From the NCBI GenBank assembly GCA_000720375.1, contig JOAA01000002.1, forward strand, positions 496,001-560,000: DNA of 64,000 nt. Reading direction: 5' to 3'. Below, one piece after another: positions 50,966 to 60,765 of the stretch (the stretch's first letter is position 1; each line of letters starts with the position of its first letter). The notes under the pieces are model-generated. The model saw only the letters and a list, made by a program, of their open reading frames with translations, was not told the origin of the DNA and did not search any database. Position numbers and translations under genes: made by a program. Origin of the DNA: Rhodococcus rhodnii (GTDB lineage: Bacteria > Actinomycetota > Actinomycetes > Mycobacteriales > Pseudonocardiaceae).

Positions 50966-51018
50966 GGAGGCACCCCTCCGATAATTTGGAGGCACCCCTC
51001 CGGCGGAGGGGAGCCTCC
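50966..51018. promoter_or_regulatory. Three-copy operator cluster between TetR and the oxidoreductase
   Basis: GGAGGCACCCCTCCG occurs twice in direct orientation (50966-50980 and 50988-51002), and an inverted copy with one mismatch, CGGAGGGGAGCCTCC, at 51004-51018. Each copy is itself a near-palindrome. The only AT-rich bases, ATAATTT (50981-50987), lie between the first two and look like a -10 box, so bound repressor would cover the promoter. Confidence 0.75.
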
Positions 51019-51079
51019 ACTCTAGTGGGCACCCCAAGAAAACGCGGTACCGGATCCCGAACAGCAGGAAAGGACGACC

Positions 51080-51745
51080 ATGTGGACGGTCGGAATCATC
51101 GGAAGCGGGCGCATCGGCGGCACGGTCGCGCGGCTTGCCGTCGCGGCTGGCTATTCCGTCGTCATCAGCAACTCACGCGGCCCGGACACCCTCGCCGACC
51201 TGGTCGCCGAGCTCGGTCCACGGGCTCGGGCGGCCACTCCGGCCGAGGCGGCGGAGACCGGCGATCTGGTCGTGCTCTCCATCCCGGTGCGGGCCTGCAC
51301 CGAGGTGCCGGTCGAGCCGCTGAAGGGCAAGATCGTCATCGACACGATCAACTACGATCCTCGACTCCACGGCCACATCGCCGAACTGGACAACGCCTCG
51401 ATCACCACCAGCGAAATGGTGCAGGAACACCTGTCCGCGTCGCACGTCGTCAAGGCGTTCAACAACATCTTCTTCCAGACGCTGCGCACGCTCGCGCGCC
51501 CGAGCGGGGCGACCGACCGCACCGCGCTGCCAATCGCCGGTGACGACCCCGACGCCAAGGCGGAAGTATCCAGGTTCCTGGACGCCATCGGATACGACAC
51601 AGTGGATGCCGGCTCGCTTGCCGAGGGCTGGCGCTGGCAGCCCGGCACCCCGGCTCACGTCGTCTACGCCGGGGAAACGGTCCAGGTCGCCCAACCCGGC
51701 AACGCCGAGAAGGTGCGCGACGCCCTCGCCGCCGCGACCCGCTGA
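51080..51745 (+). CDS. NADPH/F420-dependent oxidoreductase-like protein (PF03807 type)
   Basis: 221 residues with the Rossmann start WTVGIIGSGRIGGTVARLAV, then SNSRGP in the position that binds the NADP phosphate, VVLSIPVRA and IDTINYDPR. The family includes F420H2:NADP oxidoreductase and related reductases with uncertain substrates. The ATG at 51080 is 7 bases after AGGAAAGG. The TetR operator cluster controls it. Confidence 0.87.
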   Translation: MWTVGIIGSGRIGGTVARLAVAAGYSVVISNSRGPDTLADLVAELGPRARAATPAEAAETGDLVVLSIPVRACTEVPVEPLKGKIVIDTINYDPRLHGHIAELDNASITTSEMVQEHLSASHVVKAFNNIFFQTLRTLARPSGATDRTALPIAGDDPDAKAEVSRFLDAIGYDTVDAGSLAEGWRWQPGTPAHVVYAGETVQVAQPGNAEKVRDALAAATR

Positions 51746-51927
51746 AGCATCGGGAGGACCCAAATTCCGTCCTCAATGGACTTATCCACGCTATGCGGCA
51801 ATCGGTCCGGCGGCGCGGATGACGGTAAGGTCGGATGATCGATCTCTGCGGACCGCGGCGGACTCGCGCAGTTCAGGGGCGATCAGGTTGGGACATACCG
51901 TGTGTGACACCGCAGGAGGACGGCCAG

Positions 51928-53670
51928 GTGCCTGGCGTACAACATCGGAAGCGTGCGGGCAAGTGGAGCGACTTCAAGGGCGGCCCCTCGCAAACCCGGC
52001 AACTGGCGCAGTATCTCCGTGACTTGATCGGCCGCAGCGACCTGACCTTGGACGAGCTCGCGGGCACGCTCGTTGTCAGTACGCAGGCCATCTCTCGCCG
52101 GCTCAACGGTGTGGCACACCCGGACTGGGAATTCGTGGCCGCGTTGGTCCATGCGTGCACGGCAGGGGACGCATCGTGGCAGCAATCCGCCATCGACGAG
52201 GCCCGCGAGCTCTGGGAAGCCGCGAGTTCCGCTGATTCGCGGCCGGTGGTGAACCGGGGCTCGGCGGACGAGTCGCTGGTGTCGGCGGCACGGACGACGG
52301 TTCGGCAGCTTGAGCAGTTGGACGAGAAAAACGCCGAACACGAGCGGTCCATCCGCACACTGCTGCAAGTCCAGACCGAACTGCTGCAACAGGTCACCGA
52401 TTCGATGGGCCGGTACAGCCGGTATCGCCAAGATCTGGCGGAGCAGGGAGTTCCGGCATTCACGCCCGACAGGCGCAGGCGCCGATTGCGTGACGTCGCG
52501 GCGAAAAGGCGCGTCGAGATTCTGCGTAACGCGCTGAGCATGTTGCAGGAACGACTGGCAACGACGAACGAGATAGTGTGGCAAACCGAGGAGAACCGGG
52601 TCGCTCTGACGCGAGAGCTGGTTGCGGCGCAGGATTGGGCCGATCAGCTTCAGCAGGTGTTTTCCGTGCCGAGTGCAGTGTTCCGCCCCAGTGCGGTGGA
52701 ACGAGTGGCCGGCAATACGGCCGAGCCTGAGTATCGCTCCTATGCCGACGAGTTCGTCAATGAAGTCACTGGAAACCAGCCACAGTCGCCCGCTCAGATA
52801 GAAGCCGTGCTCGACGCCGACACGCATACGTCGCTTGACGTGTCGTTCAACGCACCCATCGAGACGTTCGAGAAGTGGCTCGACGAGGAGCTGTTCGCGT
52901 CTCGTACCGATATCGCGGACTTGACGAGGATGATCGAGTCCTGGGTCGCCGCGCGGACGAACCCGGAGTCCGAGCTCGACACGTTCGCGGACGAGTTCGT
53001 TCAGCAGTCGCCCGACGAGCGATTGAGCACCCGGTTCTGGTTTCCTCGCACCGAGTTGGGGATTCTGCGGTCCGTGGCGAGATTGGCGTCCGCTGCGCAG
53101 AATGACGGGCCCTTGGAGGAGCGGCACTCCGCGCAGGTCATGCTCGAAGAAATGAAGAACATGGCGCACGAGCTGGCCATGAGTCTTGACGATCTGCAGA
53201 GAATGCTGGCCGGCTGGACCACCCCGCTGCACATGTTCGTCTACGTGTTGAACGAGGCAAGAGACCTCGACGAACTGGTGGCAATCGACCAGGCACGTAC
53301 GACCGCGTATCCGCACACGCCGGAAATATTCGACAAACTTGCCCAGGCGTGGGATCGGGATCTGGCCAGGCTGCTCACCCCAGTGCGCAGCGACGAATTC
53401 GTGCGACGCCTCAGCCGAGCCGTAGCCCGCTTGCAGGACGCGATAACCGATATGACAGCGGCCGACCTCGCCGATGCCGACCTCGACGGCCTCCCGCTGG
53501 ACGGCGTCCTGTGGTCCAGCACCACCCGGTGGCCTCAGGCATGGGAAGCGGAGGTGGCGCGACAGTCGATCAGGCTGACCCCGAACACGCAAGTGGTGGT
53601 CAAACCCCGCCAGGTGACTGGGGTGGCCGCCGGTTTTCACGGCACCGAGACGGCGTCCTCGGGCAGGTAG
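51928..53670 (+). CDS. HTH protein with long coiled-coil region, unknown function
   Basis: About 580 residues from the GTG at 51928 behind AGGAGGA. An N-terminal XRE-type HTH (LAQYLRDLIGRSDLTLDELA, then VVSTQAISRRLNG) is followed by long helices with heptad pattern (about 110-260), an acidic middle, and a helical C-terminus. There is no catalytic motif. Such proteins in Pseudonocardiales have no known function. Its 3' end overlaps the convergent DUF3291 gene by 34 bp. Confidence 0.7.
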   Translation: MPGVQHRKRAGKWSDFKGGPSQTRQLAQYLRDLIGRSDLTLDELAGTLVVSTQAISRRLNGVAHPDWEFVAALVHACTAGDASWQQSAIDEARELWEAASSADSRPVVNRGSADESLVSAARTTVRQLEQLDEKNAEHERSIRTLLQVQTELLQQVTDSMGRYSRYRQDLAEQGVPAFTPDRRRRRLRDVAAKRRVEILRNALSMLQERLATTNEIVWQTEENRVALTRELVAAQDWADQLQQVFSVPSAVFRPSAVERVAGNTAEPEYRSYADEFVNEVTGNQPQSPAQIEAVLDADTHTSLDVSFNAPIETFEKWLDEELFASRTDIADLTRMIESWVAARTNPESELDTFADEFVQQSPDERLSTRFWFPRTELGILRSVARLASAAQNDGPLEERHSAQVMLEEMKNMAHELAMSLDDLQRMLAGWTTPLHMFVYVLNEARDLDELVAIDQARTTAYPHTPEIFDKLAQAWDRDLARLLTPVRSDEFVRRLSRAVARLQDAITDMTAADLADADLDGLPLDGVLWSSTTRWPQAWEAEVARQSIRLTPNTQVVVKPRQVTGVAAGFHGTETASSGR

Positions 53671-54104
53671 GTGTCCCGGAAACCGAAGGCGCTGGGCGAG
53701 GGGCCCTTCTCGCGCAGCAGTTCCAGGCGCTCGACGGCTTCCTCGACGGTGGGGATGTGTCCGGCGGGGATCCACCACATCACCTGGAACGGCGCCTTCG
53801 GCACGTGGAACCACTCCGCACGACGGCGCAGCATGTCCAAGTGGCCGCTGCGGTAGACGTAGTTCCACAGGGCGTCGCGGTTCTCCCAGACCGACATGTT
53901 CACCAGGACGTCGTCGCCTAACGGCGTCCGGATCGCGGTGGCGTCGTTGCCACCGTCGTCCACCAGCCGCCATACGAAGCCGGGCGCGTTGTCAGCGACC
54001 TCGTTCAGCGTGTCGAGCATGGACGTGAAGCCGTGCATGCGGACGTCGTCAAGGGCGAATCTCACGATGCCCACGTTGAGCTGGGCGAGGTGGTGTCCCG
54101 TCAT
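53637..54104 (-). CDS. DUF3291-domain protein
   Basis: 155 residues from the ATG at 54104: HHLAQLNVGIVRFALDDVRM, then VNMSVWENRDALWNYVYRSG and PFQVMWWIPAGHIPTVEEAV. This is the DUF3291 pattern, a dimeric alpha-beta barrel-like fold with conserved Trp. Function unknown. It is 31 bp after the SufR-like regulator gene and likely in its operon. Confidence 0.85.
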   Translation of the reverse strand: MTGHHLAQLNVGIVRFALDDVRMHGFTSMLDTLNEVADNAPGFVWRLVDDGGNDATAIRTPLGDDVLVNMSVWENRDALWNYVYRSGHLDMLRRRAEWFHVPKAPFQVMWWIPAGHIPTVEEAVERLELLREKGPSPSAFGFRDTYLPEDAVSVP

Positions 54105-54135
54105 GCCTTCACTCCACCATCGCCTCGCCTCTATG

Positions 54136-54777
54136 TCAACGTGGATTATTTTTAGAACGTTCGACCACAACGCAGCACAGCCCAGGGCGCGCGTCCATGC
54201 GGGCCCGTAGCCCTGCATTGCCCTCCATGAGCCCTTCCAGCAGCGCCAAGTTCATGCCGCACACCAGCGTTGGGTGCCGCTCGGAGAGGACGTGGAAGGG
54301 GCAGTTGACCAGGCGAAGGATGTCCCCGTCCATGCGCGGCTCGTAACCGCGAGCGGCCAGCACGGCCTTCGCGGCGTCGAGATCATCCACTGGCCCGGCA
54401 GCCCGCCCTGCCCGCCGCGCGGCGGCCTGCAGCTCGGTGTCCAGGCGGGCGTCCTCAGCCACCTCGGCCAGCAAGTCGGCGGCGGTGCGGTAGTCGCGCG
54501 CCGGGACGGAGAACTGGCGCTCGGCGCCGGATCGGCGGTAAAGCTTGGCCGGTCGCCCCGCGCCCGGGCCTGACCGGCCGCTGAGCCGCCTGCTTTCGGT
54601 CTCCAGCAGCCCGGCGTCCACGAGCTTGTCGAGATGGAACGCCGCCAGCGTGCGCTGGATCCCGGCGCCCTCGGCCGCCTCGTTCCGGCTCACCTCGTGG
54701 TCCTGGGCGACCACGTACTCGTACAGCCGCCGCCGGACGGGATCCTGCAGCACGGCGATCGCCTCGATGTCCTCCAC
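54136..54777 (-). CDS. SufR-like ArsR/DeoR-type regulator with Cys cluster
   Basis: 213 residues from a GTG at 54777. The N-terminal winged helix (VLQDPVRRRLYEYVVAQDHE, then IQRTLAAFHLDKLVDAGLLE) is followed by a C-terminal domain with Cys in NCPFH, LVCGM and GLCCVV. Cys at these places resemble those that hold an iron-sulfur cluster in SufR-type repressors. It may respond to redox or iron status and control the DUF3291 gene and the divergent region. The cluster is inferred from Cys placement. Confidence 0.8.
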   Translation of the reverse strand: MEDIEAIAVLQDPVRRRLYEYVVAQDHEVSRNEAAEGAGIQRTLAAFHLDKLVDAGLLETESRRLSGRSGPGAGRPAKLYRRSGAERQFSVPARDYRTAADLLAEVAEDARLDTELQAAARRAGRAAGPVDDLDAAKAVLAARGYEPRMDGDILRLVNCPFHVLSERHPTLVCGMNLALLEGLMEGNAGLRARMDARPGLCCVVVERSKNNPR

Positions 54778-54829
54778 ACGGCCATTCTAAGAACAACGGA
54801 AATACTCGTTAGAGGCGCGACCCTCTGGT

Positions 54830-56098
54830 CTACAGTGGACAATGGCCGTGATGTGTCGGACCGGTTCGCTTCAGCAGCCGGGTGGCGAGTACTTCGGTTG
54901 CGACGTCACGGCCGATGGCAAGACCCGCCTGGTTGCTGAATTCGAAGTGCTGCCCGCCGAACACCCGCGACCGGCCGGCCTCGGCAGCGGCGGCGGAGAA
55001 ACTCGGGTAGGTGCGCGCCTGGCCGCCGGGTGCGGTGTCCGTGGTGTGCACGAAGCGAACGTTGTCCGCGCAGAAGAACCCAGCCAGGACGGCGGCCGCC
55101 GCGCCGCTGTAGGAACTGTGTCCAGACGGGTATTCCGGTGTTCCGCCTATGCTGCCGGCCCGCGGAGTCCAGCTTGGATTCGGCTGCGTCAAAGGGTTTC
55201 CGTCGGTCTCCGCCTCGCGGATTGCCGTGGCCGGACGCCAATGGCGGTAGGTGAACTTGGTGCCGACAGTGGGAACCGTGGTGTCGGCCAACGTCATCGT
55301 CAGCAACGCCATCAGGCGCGCGGAGGCGGCCAACTGCAGGTCACGAGACACGGTCAGCGCGATCTTGACCCACTCGCCGGCGGGTTGGCCAGTGCCGGCC
55401 GGCACGGACCAGAACTGGAACGTGGCGAGCTTGTCGGGGGCGGGTATCGCGGCGTCGCCGAGTAACGCGACTTCGGCGAAAGCGGCGGCGTAGTCCAGGC
55501 TGTCCAGGGCCGGTGGCGGACCCGGTATGTACGCGGCGGGATTGACCACGGCGAACGGACGAACATCGCGGTACTGCACGCCGGACCATTCGGCGCGGAA
55601 CGCGCCGGGACCTGAGCCGGCGGGCTGACTTCGCACCGGAGTTGAGCCGTCGTCGGCGCGGGAGGCCACCACACGTTGGGCGACCTCACGTCCCCAGCGC
55701 ACCCCAGCGTCGCGCCGATGGCCGGGACGCAAGCCGGCCAGATCGGCGCTCAGCTGCGTGTCGTAGTCGACGGTCCGATCGGGGTCCAACCGGACAAGGA
55801 CGCCGTGCGCCGCGGCGACGGCTGCGGCGTGGGGATCAGCGCCGTGTGGCCCAGGTCCAGGTATCAGTGCGTGGGTTCGTGCCGAGCTGGCGAGCCCGTT
55901 GACCGCGTCGTAGATGGCTACGTTGAGCATCGCGTAGGTGCGGGCCGCATCGGCGTCACTGGCGCGGGTTGCGCGTACCGCCGCCAACGCGAGTTCGTTC
56001 CACACTCGCACACTGTCCGACCGTGGCTCGGCGTCCGCGGGTGCGCTCAACCCAACGCCGGCCAAACTGAGCACCAGGGCCAGGACGATCTTCTGCAC
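54830..56098 (-). CDS. Secreted vanadium-dependent haloperoxidase/PAP2-type protein
   Basis: About 422 residues from the GTG at 56098 behind GGAGG. The signal peptide is VLALVLSLAGVGLSAPADA. The vanadate/phosphate pocket motifs are KFTYRHWRPATAIRE (Lys and Arg), PEYPSGHSSYSGAA (Ser, Gly, His) and GRSRVFGGQHFEFSNQ (Arg and His), the order of vanadium haloperoxidases and related acid phosphatases. Which activity it has cannot be told by eye. It stands alone, divergent from nothing strong. Confidence 0.88.
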   Translation of the reverse strand: MQKIVLALVLSLAGVGLSAPADAEPRSDSVRVWNELALAAVRATRASDADAARTYAMLNVAIYDAVNGLASSARTHALIPGPGPHGADPHAAAVAAAHGVLVRLDPDRTVDYDTQLSADLAGLRPGHRRDAGVRWGREVAQRVVASRADDGSTPVRSQPAGSGPGAFRAEWSGVQYRDVRPFAVVNPAAYIPGPPPALDSLDYAAAFAEVALLGDAAIPAPDKLATFQFWSVPAGTGQPAGEWVKIALTVSRDLQLAASARLMALLTMTLADTTVPTVGTKFTYRHWRPATAIREAETDGNPLTQPNPSWTPRAGSIGGTPEYPSGHSSYSGAAAAVLAGFFCADNVRFVHTTDTAPGGQARTYPSFSAAAAEAGRSRVFGGQHFEFSNQAGLAIGRDVATEVLATRLLKRTGPTHHGHCPL

Positions 56099-56259
56099 GG
56101 GCCACGCCTCCAAAGACGCCCAGGAAAATCGTAGTCACGGCGGTCCCCATTGTGTCGTGGTTCCGCCAGCCCTGCGACGGCTACTTGAAGCCTCCCGGCT
56201 GGTGCAAATGGCTGCCTGGAAAGGAATCTTTGGTGAGCGGAGCGCGTCGATGCGAACGC

Positions 56260-56805
56260 TCAACCGGCCATGACCGTCGCCGCGAGCGCTATCCGATGAT
56301 CCTTGGTCCACGGCGGCCCCAGGGTCGCCCGCGGGCCATGGAGCACCTCGTCGGCCCGCTCACCGAGGACGCTGACTGCTTGGCCCTCAACATCCTTGGC
56401 GTCATAGAGGTGGACGGCCCAGCCGCGCGCGTGTGCGAGTTCGGCCAATACCTGGAGGTACATGACGGAGTCGGCGCGCGACTGGTAGGGCACGCGACGT
56501 TGCACGGCGATGTCGTCGGGGAAGTCAAGCGGCCAGGACCTGAGCGACATCGACACGATCGGCCGGGGTAGTGCGGTGGTCAGCTGGTCCAGAGACGCTG
56601 ACGCTGCCCGGACCACCGACGCACGCACCTTCGCGACCAGTGCCGCCGCGGCGGCAACGTCGAGAGGTTGGCTTTCGTGTTCGATCGGTGCCGTCGGTAT
56701 GCCGGGTTCGATCAGCTCGATCCGCCGGCGATCCACGACCCGGTGGTCGGCCGATGCCGTAACTGCCACTGCCCAACCGAGGTGATGGGCGATGCCCAGC
56801 CGCAT
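56260..56805 (-). CDS. Conserved hypothetical protein
   Basis: 181 residues: MRLGIAHHLGWAVAVTASAD, then VVDRRRIELIEPGIPTAPIE and ADSVMYLQVLAELAHARGWA. It looks like a single alpha/beta domain with no signal or catalytic motif that I know. Frame, composition and start are good. Function unknown. The 161 bp between it and the haloperoxidase start hold no gene. Confidence 0.65.
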   Translation of the reverse strand: MRLGIAHHLGWAVAVTASADHRVVDRRRIELIEPGIPTAPIEHESQPLDVAAAAALVAKVRASVVRAASASLDQLTTALPRPIVSMSLRSWPLDFPDDIAVQRRVPYQSRADSVMYLQVLAELAHARGWAVHLYDAKDVEGQAVSVLGERADEVLHGPRATLGPPWTKDHRIALAATVMAG

Positions 56806-57059
56806 GCAGCGGACACTACATCGACGAGTGGCAGGTAGCCGCCGTCGGGTCGAAGTTCGTTACGCCACAAGGCCAACGACTCAAACTTCGGTGCCGCCGA
56901 CGACCTTCGTCATCGTCGCCACTGGCTGAGCGAGATTCGATCACCGATGCCGCGCAACCACATCTCGCACGCCGTCGCCTGCCACAGGCCCTGTGCCTCG
57001 CCGAACCGGGGCAGCGTCTCTCGGTCAGCATTCTGGGAACGGGCGACGTCACGGAAACC

Positions 57060-57473
57060 GTGCTACGGATCGCACGCTCGGTCAAAACCGACGGGAACGC
57101 CGAGTTTGAATGGCCCCTCTCGTTCGAATGGCTGCCGCAACGGATGCAGCCAAGCGGGTTCAACATTTCCGGCAGCAATCCGAGCGACGTGGATGTGTCG
57201 GCCACTGCCGAGCCCAGCACGCCGCCACAGGAACAAGAGGCCATCTGGGTGGACATCGGCGCATTGGATGAGCCACCGGAAGGCGAACCAGTGACTGTGC
57301 GCGGCAGGCAAGGCGTCTTCATACCGGGCGATTCGAGCAACGAAATCGACGTGGAACTCGAGCCCGGCCGATGGCTACGGGTCAGCGGCCCGCTGGCAAA
57401 ACAGGATCTGGTCAAAGTCACCGAATCGATCGAGATCGGCCCGCTGAACTTCCCGTGGCTCGGCACGCGCTGA
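57060..57473 (+). pseudogene. Gene fragment without a proper start
   Basis: The frame is open well upstream of 57060 (from about 56820: YIDEWQVAAVGSKFVTPQGQ, then GQRLSVSILGTGDVTETVLR) but contains no ATG, GTG or TTG until the GTG at 57060. The region 57060-57473 gives 137 residues (FEWPLSFEWLPQRMQPSGFN, ending IEIGPLNFPWLGTR). This looks like a coding sequence whose 5' end was lost against the convergent-side neighbour, or whose start was displaced by a frameshift. No family recognised. Confidence 0.5.
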
Positions 57474-57628
57474 TTCGTCCATTGTGGACATATGAACAGG
57501 GTCGGTTCTGCCCAGCCGGCCCTGCTCCCTGTCCGGTCGGCGGCAGCGTGCGATCTCTGCTCGTGTTCACGTCTTGACCCGCTCTCACCAGAGTTGTTTG
57601 GATGACATCTCTGGGAGAGGAGCCCGCG

Positions 57629-58630
57629 ATGCGGCCCATTCGTTCAGTGTGTCTTGCGATCCTTCTTCTTTCGGCGTCAGTCGCCTGCACGAGTGAGCCG
57701 GGGACGGCGGGCACCACGACCAAGGTCACCTACCTCACGTCGTTCAGCACGTTCGGGCGCGACGCGTACGCCTATGTCGCGCAGGAGAAGGGTTTCTTCA
57801 CCGAGGCCGGTCTCGACGTGACGATCAACCCCGGCAGCGGCACGGTGGACGTGCTCAAGCTGGTGGCCGGCGGCCAGGCACACTTCGGGGTCGCCGACGC
57901 CACCGGCATGATGATCACGCTGGCGAAGGAGAAACTGCCTGTGGTCGCGGTCGCCGCGGTCCAGCAGCGCACCGTGGCGGCCATCATCGGGCTCGAAGGC
58001 GGCCGGATCGCGACGCCGGCGGACCTCATCGGCAAGAGGGTCGCCGACCCGCCCGGCTCGACGGTCAAGCTGATGTTCCCGTTGTACGCCAAGGCCGCGG
58101 GCATCGACGCCGGCAAGGTCGAGTTCGTGCCCTCAGCGCCGCCCGCGCTGCCGCAGTTGCTGGTCTCCGGGCAGGTGGACGCGATCGGCCAGTTCGTCGT
58201 CGGCAAGCCGCTGATCGAGGCGGCGGCGTCCGGACGCAAGGCGGTCGTCCTGCCCTACGGCGATCTCCTGCCGGACCTGTACGGCAACATGCTGGTCACG
58301 ACGAAGGAGCTGGCAGACAGGGACCCTGAACTGGTCCGGCGGTTCAGTGGCGCGTTGCTCAAGGGGCTGCGGTACTCCATCGAGCATCCTGACGAGGCCG
58401 GCCAGATCCTCCGTAAGTACCAGCCCACGCAGAACTCCGACGTGGCCGCCGCGGAGATGCGACTGATGACCGGCTATTCCAAGCCGGACGGGTTCGGCGG
58501 CCCGCTCGGCGCGGTCGACGAGGGCCGGATCGGCACGATCATCCAGTTGCTCGAACAGGCACAGGCGATCCCGGCAGGATCGCTGCGGCCCGCCGATCTT
58601 GTGAACTTCGGGCTGGTGCCCAGGTCGTGA
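57629..58630 (+). CDS. ABC transporter substrate-binding lipoprotein, SsuA/NMT1-like
   Basis: About 333 residues from the ATG at 57629, which has GAGAGGAG upstream; an earlier ATG at 57602 would add nine residues. The signal ends SASVACT with a lipobox Cys. The mature protein has the two-lobe pattern of nitrate, sulfonate and THI5-like binders (VAQEKGFFTEAGLDVTINPG, then GVADATGMM and GKRVADPPGSTVKLMFPLYA). No permease or ATPase follows, so it is an orphan here. A sulfonate or similar small ligand is plausible, also because the convergent flavoprotein belongs to a group used on organosulfur compounds. Confidence 0.85.
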   Translation: MRPIRSVCLAILLLSASVACTSEPGTAGTTTKVTYLTSFSTFGRDAYAYVAQEKGFFTEAGLDVTINPGSGTVDVLKLVAGGQAHFGVADATGMMITLAKEKLPVVAVAAVQQRTVAAIIGLEGGRIATPADLIGKRVADPPGSTVKLMFPLYAKAAGIDAGKVEFVPSAPPALPQLLVSGQVDAIGQFVVGKPLIEAAASGRKAVVLPYGDLLPDLYGNMLVTTKELADRDPELVRRFSGALLKGLRYSIEHPDEAGQILRKYQPTQNSDVAAAEMRLMTGYSKPDGFGGPLGAVDEGRIGTIIQLLEQAQAIPAGSLRPADLVNFGLVPRS

Positions 58631-58633
58631 CGG

Positions 58634-59827
58634 TCAGTGCGCCCCGGAGTCCTTTCCAGACACAAGTTCCAGGAACTCCCAACGGGCGTCCGGGGCCAGA
58701 CCGGCCAGCCACTTGCCGCAGTTCTGCAGCACCACCGGGCCGGACGTGATGTGCTGAGTGCCCGCGTTGAGATCGCGGTAGTACCGCTGCAGGTCGCCCT
58801 GGCGCATCGCGGCGGTGGCGGCCCACTGGTACACGGTCTGGCCGACGGACTGCACGGACCACGTCGTGTTGTTGAGCATCAACCGCGTCATGGTCTCCTG
58901 CTCGGTGCTGAGTTTCTCGCCGCGGTCCAGCGTCGCCTCGTTGTCGGCCCAGACCTCCATGGCCCACGCGCGCGCCGCGCGGAACTTCGCCTCGGCTTGG
59001 GCGAACGCGGCATGGAAGTAGCCGGTGTCCACCGAGGCGTTGTGCGTACCCGTTTTGGTGGCTGCCAAGGCTTTCATCTCGTCGAGCATCCGCCGTCCGA
59101 CGCCGAGCGCCCAGCCGGTGTGGCATATCCCGGACAGGTTCACCAAGCCGAGGCGGTAGTACGCGCCACCATGCAGGTTCTCTGTCGTAGTGGCGTCGTA
59201 AACGTGCGTCGCCGGAACGAACACGTCCTCGCACACGTAGTCGATGCTGTGAGTCGCACGCAGTCCCAGCACATCCCAGTTGTCGACCAGGGTCGCCTGT
59301 TCCTTGGGAAAGGTGAACACCAGCGGCCTGCCCGTCTCGGCACAGAACGCGGCGGTGTGGATGTGGCTGGCCAGCGGGATGCCGGAGGCGAAGCTCCACT
59401 GCCCGCTGATCCGGTAGCCGCCGTCGACGCGCACCGCATTGCCCAGCCGCGTTCCCTGCCCGGCGATGGTGGCGTGCCGGCCGGCGGGCACGTCGGGGTA
59501 AAGGTCCTCGACGGCCTCCCGGCCGAGGTAGGCGCCGGTGGAACCGGTGACCATCTGCAGCGCCATGACCGACCAGCCCACGGACGCTTCGTGATACGAC
59601 AGCCGCTCAATGGTCCGCACCACCTGCGACGGTGAGAACTCGTACCCGCCGAGCTCCCGGGGAATGCTGATCTTCACGATCTCGGTCGCGTCCAGTGCTC
59701 GCACCATCTCCTTGGTGAGCTGGCGCAACGTCTCGCTCTTGTCCGCCTCACCACGCAGGATGGGCGCGACATCCTCGATCCGGCGGGCAATGGTGTCGTA
59801 TTCGGCACTGACATGCAGCTGTCCCAT
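58634..59827 (-). CDS. Acyl-CoA dehydrogenase-type flavoprotein monooxygenase
   Basis: About 397 residues from the ATG at 59827 (GGGGGT upstream). The three ACAD domains are visible: helical N-terminal (IPRELGGYEFSPSQVVRTIE), beta middle (YRISGQWSFASGIPLASHIH) and helical C-terminal (RDLNAGTQHITSGP). The catalytic Glu of true dehydrogenases is not evident, and the sequence style is that of DszC/HsaA-type two-component hydroxylases that use reduced flavin. It ends 3 bp from the convergent binding-protein gene. Reaction inferred from the family. Confidence 0.8.
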   Translation of the reverse strand: MGQLHVSAEYDTIARRIEDVAPILRGEADKSETLRQLTKEMVRALDATEIVKISIPRELGGYEFSPSQVVRTIERLSYHEASVGWSVMALQMVTGSTGAYLGREAVEDLYPDVPAGRHATIAGQGTRLGNAVRVDGGYRISGQWSFASGIPLASHIHTAAFCAETGRPLVFTFPKEQATLVDNWDVLGLRATHSIDYVCEDVFVPATHVYDATTTENLHGGAYYRLGLVNLSGICHTGWALGVGRRMLDEMKALAATKTGTHNASVDTGYFHAAFAQAEAKFRAARAWAMEVWADNEATLDRGEKLSTEQETMTRLMLNNTTWSVQSVGQTVYQWAATAAMRQGDLQRYYRDLNAGTQHITSGPVVLQNCGKWLAGLAPDARWEFLELVSGKDSGAH

Positions 59828-60027
59828 GCGAACCCCCAAGATACGACGCGACAAACCCCAGCATAGGGCGACGCGCAACCCGCCGTGACCGCCTCAGGAA
59901 TCGCGCACCTTGAGCAACGGGACGTAGTTGGTGCGGACCTACTCCTGCTGTGCTCCAATCCTCGCGACGTTGTTGCCCACGCGCGCAAGCCTGCAAAGCG
60001 TGGTAGCCGAGACAGATCCCGCATGCG

Positions 60028-60265
60028 ATGGCGGTGGTGCGGGGCGACGGCGAGCCGCAGCGGGAGGCGTTCGACGAAGGTCGAGTGGAAGCGTCGGTCT
60101 GGTGCGCATTTCGTTGACGCGACGGGCGAAGTTGACCTGGGCAACATCGACTACATGAAGCGCGAGGCAGAAGGCTGGGAGCTGGGAGGGGACTGGGGCG
60201 ACGTCGTGATCGTCGCCCAGACGGATCCCCGGTTCCTCCTGGACGATTCGGCCCAAGGCGATTAG
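60028..60265 (+). pseudogene. Frameshifted gene remnant
   Basis: From the ATG at 60028 one frame reads MAVVRGDGEPQREAFDEGRV then EASVWCAFR and stops. The neighbouring frame carries on with FVDATGEVDLGNIDYMKREA and EGWELGGDWGDVVIVAQTDP to a stop at 60265. The joined sequence looks like one ordinary soluble protein of about 78 residues or more, broken by a shift near 60115. No family recognised. The rest of the gap back to 59828 shows nothing. Confidence 0.4.
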
Positions 60266-60765
60266 GCGCCGTGACTGGCATGAAGCAGGAGCGGCGAACT
60301 CGCTCGACCTGACGTCAACTGCAGTTGGCTACTGTGGAACCTCTCACAAACGGTGGTGGCTGAGGTCGGAGAGCAAATCGTCCAGGACAACGGATGTGTG
60401 CTGGTGATCTTCGTTCACGCCGGTCGCTGTTATCTATGTGCTGCCGTCGAACCGTCACAGCGAAGCGGTGTCGGCGGCTAGCTCAAGAATCTTCGCGACA
60501 ATCCCCAGACCGGCGGTGTCGATCGATCTTCACTCGATCGCCATGCAGGTAGTGCCGTTCGACGGCGCCGTGCACCCGCTGTTCGCTCACCACTCCGGCG
60601 CGCCCGTGTGGGCCAAGTCCCCGACGTTCGGTACGGGTGGCCTTGGAATGTCCGGCAGTGCTGTGTACAGGTCGGAGGTGGTGTGGGTGCGCGGTCGGCG
60701 TTCTGGTGCTGTCGAGGTGCCGATCCGCATGATGTCAACAAAGTCGCAACTGTCGGTGATGCGGT
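60266..60765. other. 500-bp region without a supported gene
   Basis: Open frames exist on both strands but lack ribosome sites and protein-like composition. The only distinct item is a perfect 12-bp palindrome, CAACTGCAGTTG, at 60316-60327. The region lies just past the end of the SARP gene. Confidence 0.45.

Noticed and set aside
52250..52290. TGAACC near 52252 inside the HTH/coiled-coil gene
   Set aside because: The bases 16 downstream do not resemble CGTGTC and the site is deep inside a coding frame.
53349..53921. Plus-strand frame across the convergent ends near 53.6 kb
   Set aside because: It crosses two supported genes, has an Arg/Gly-rich composition and no ribosome site.
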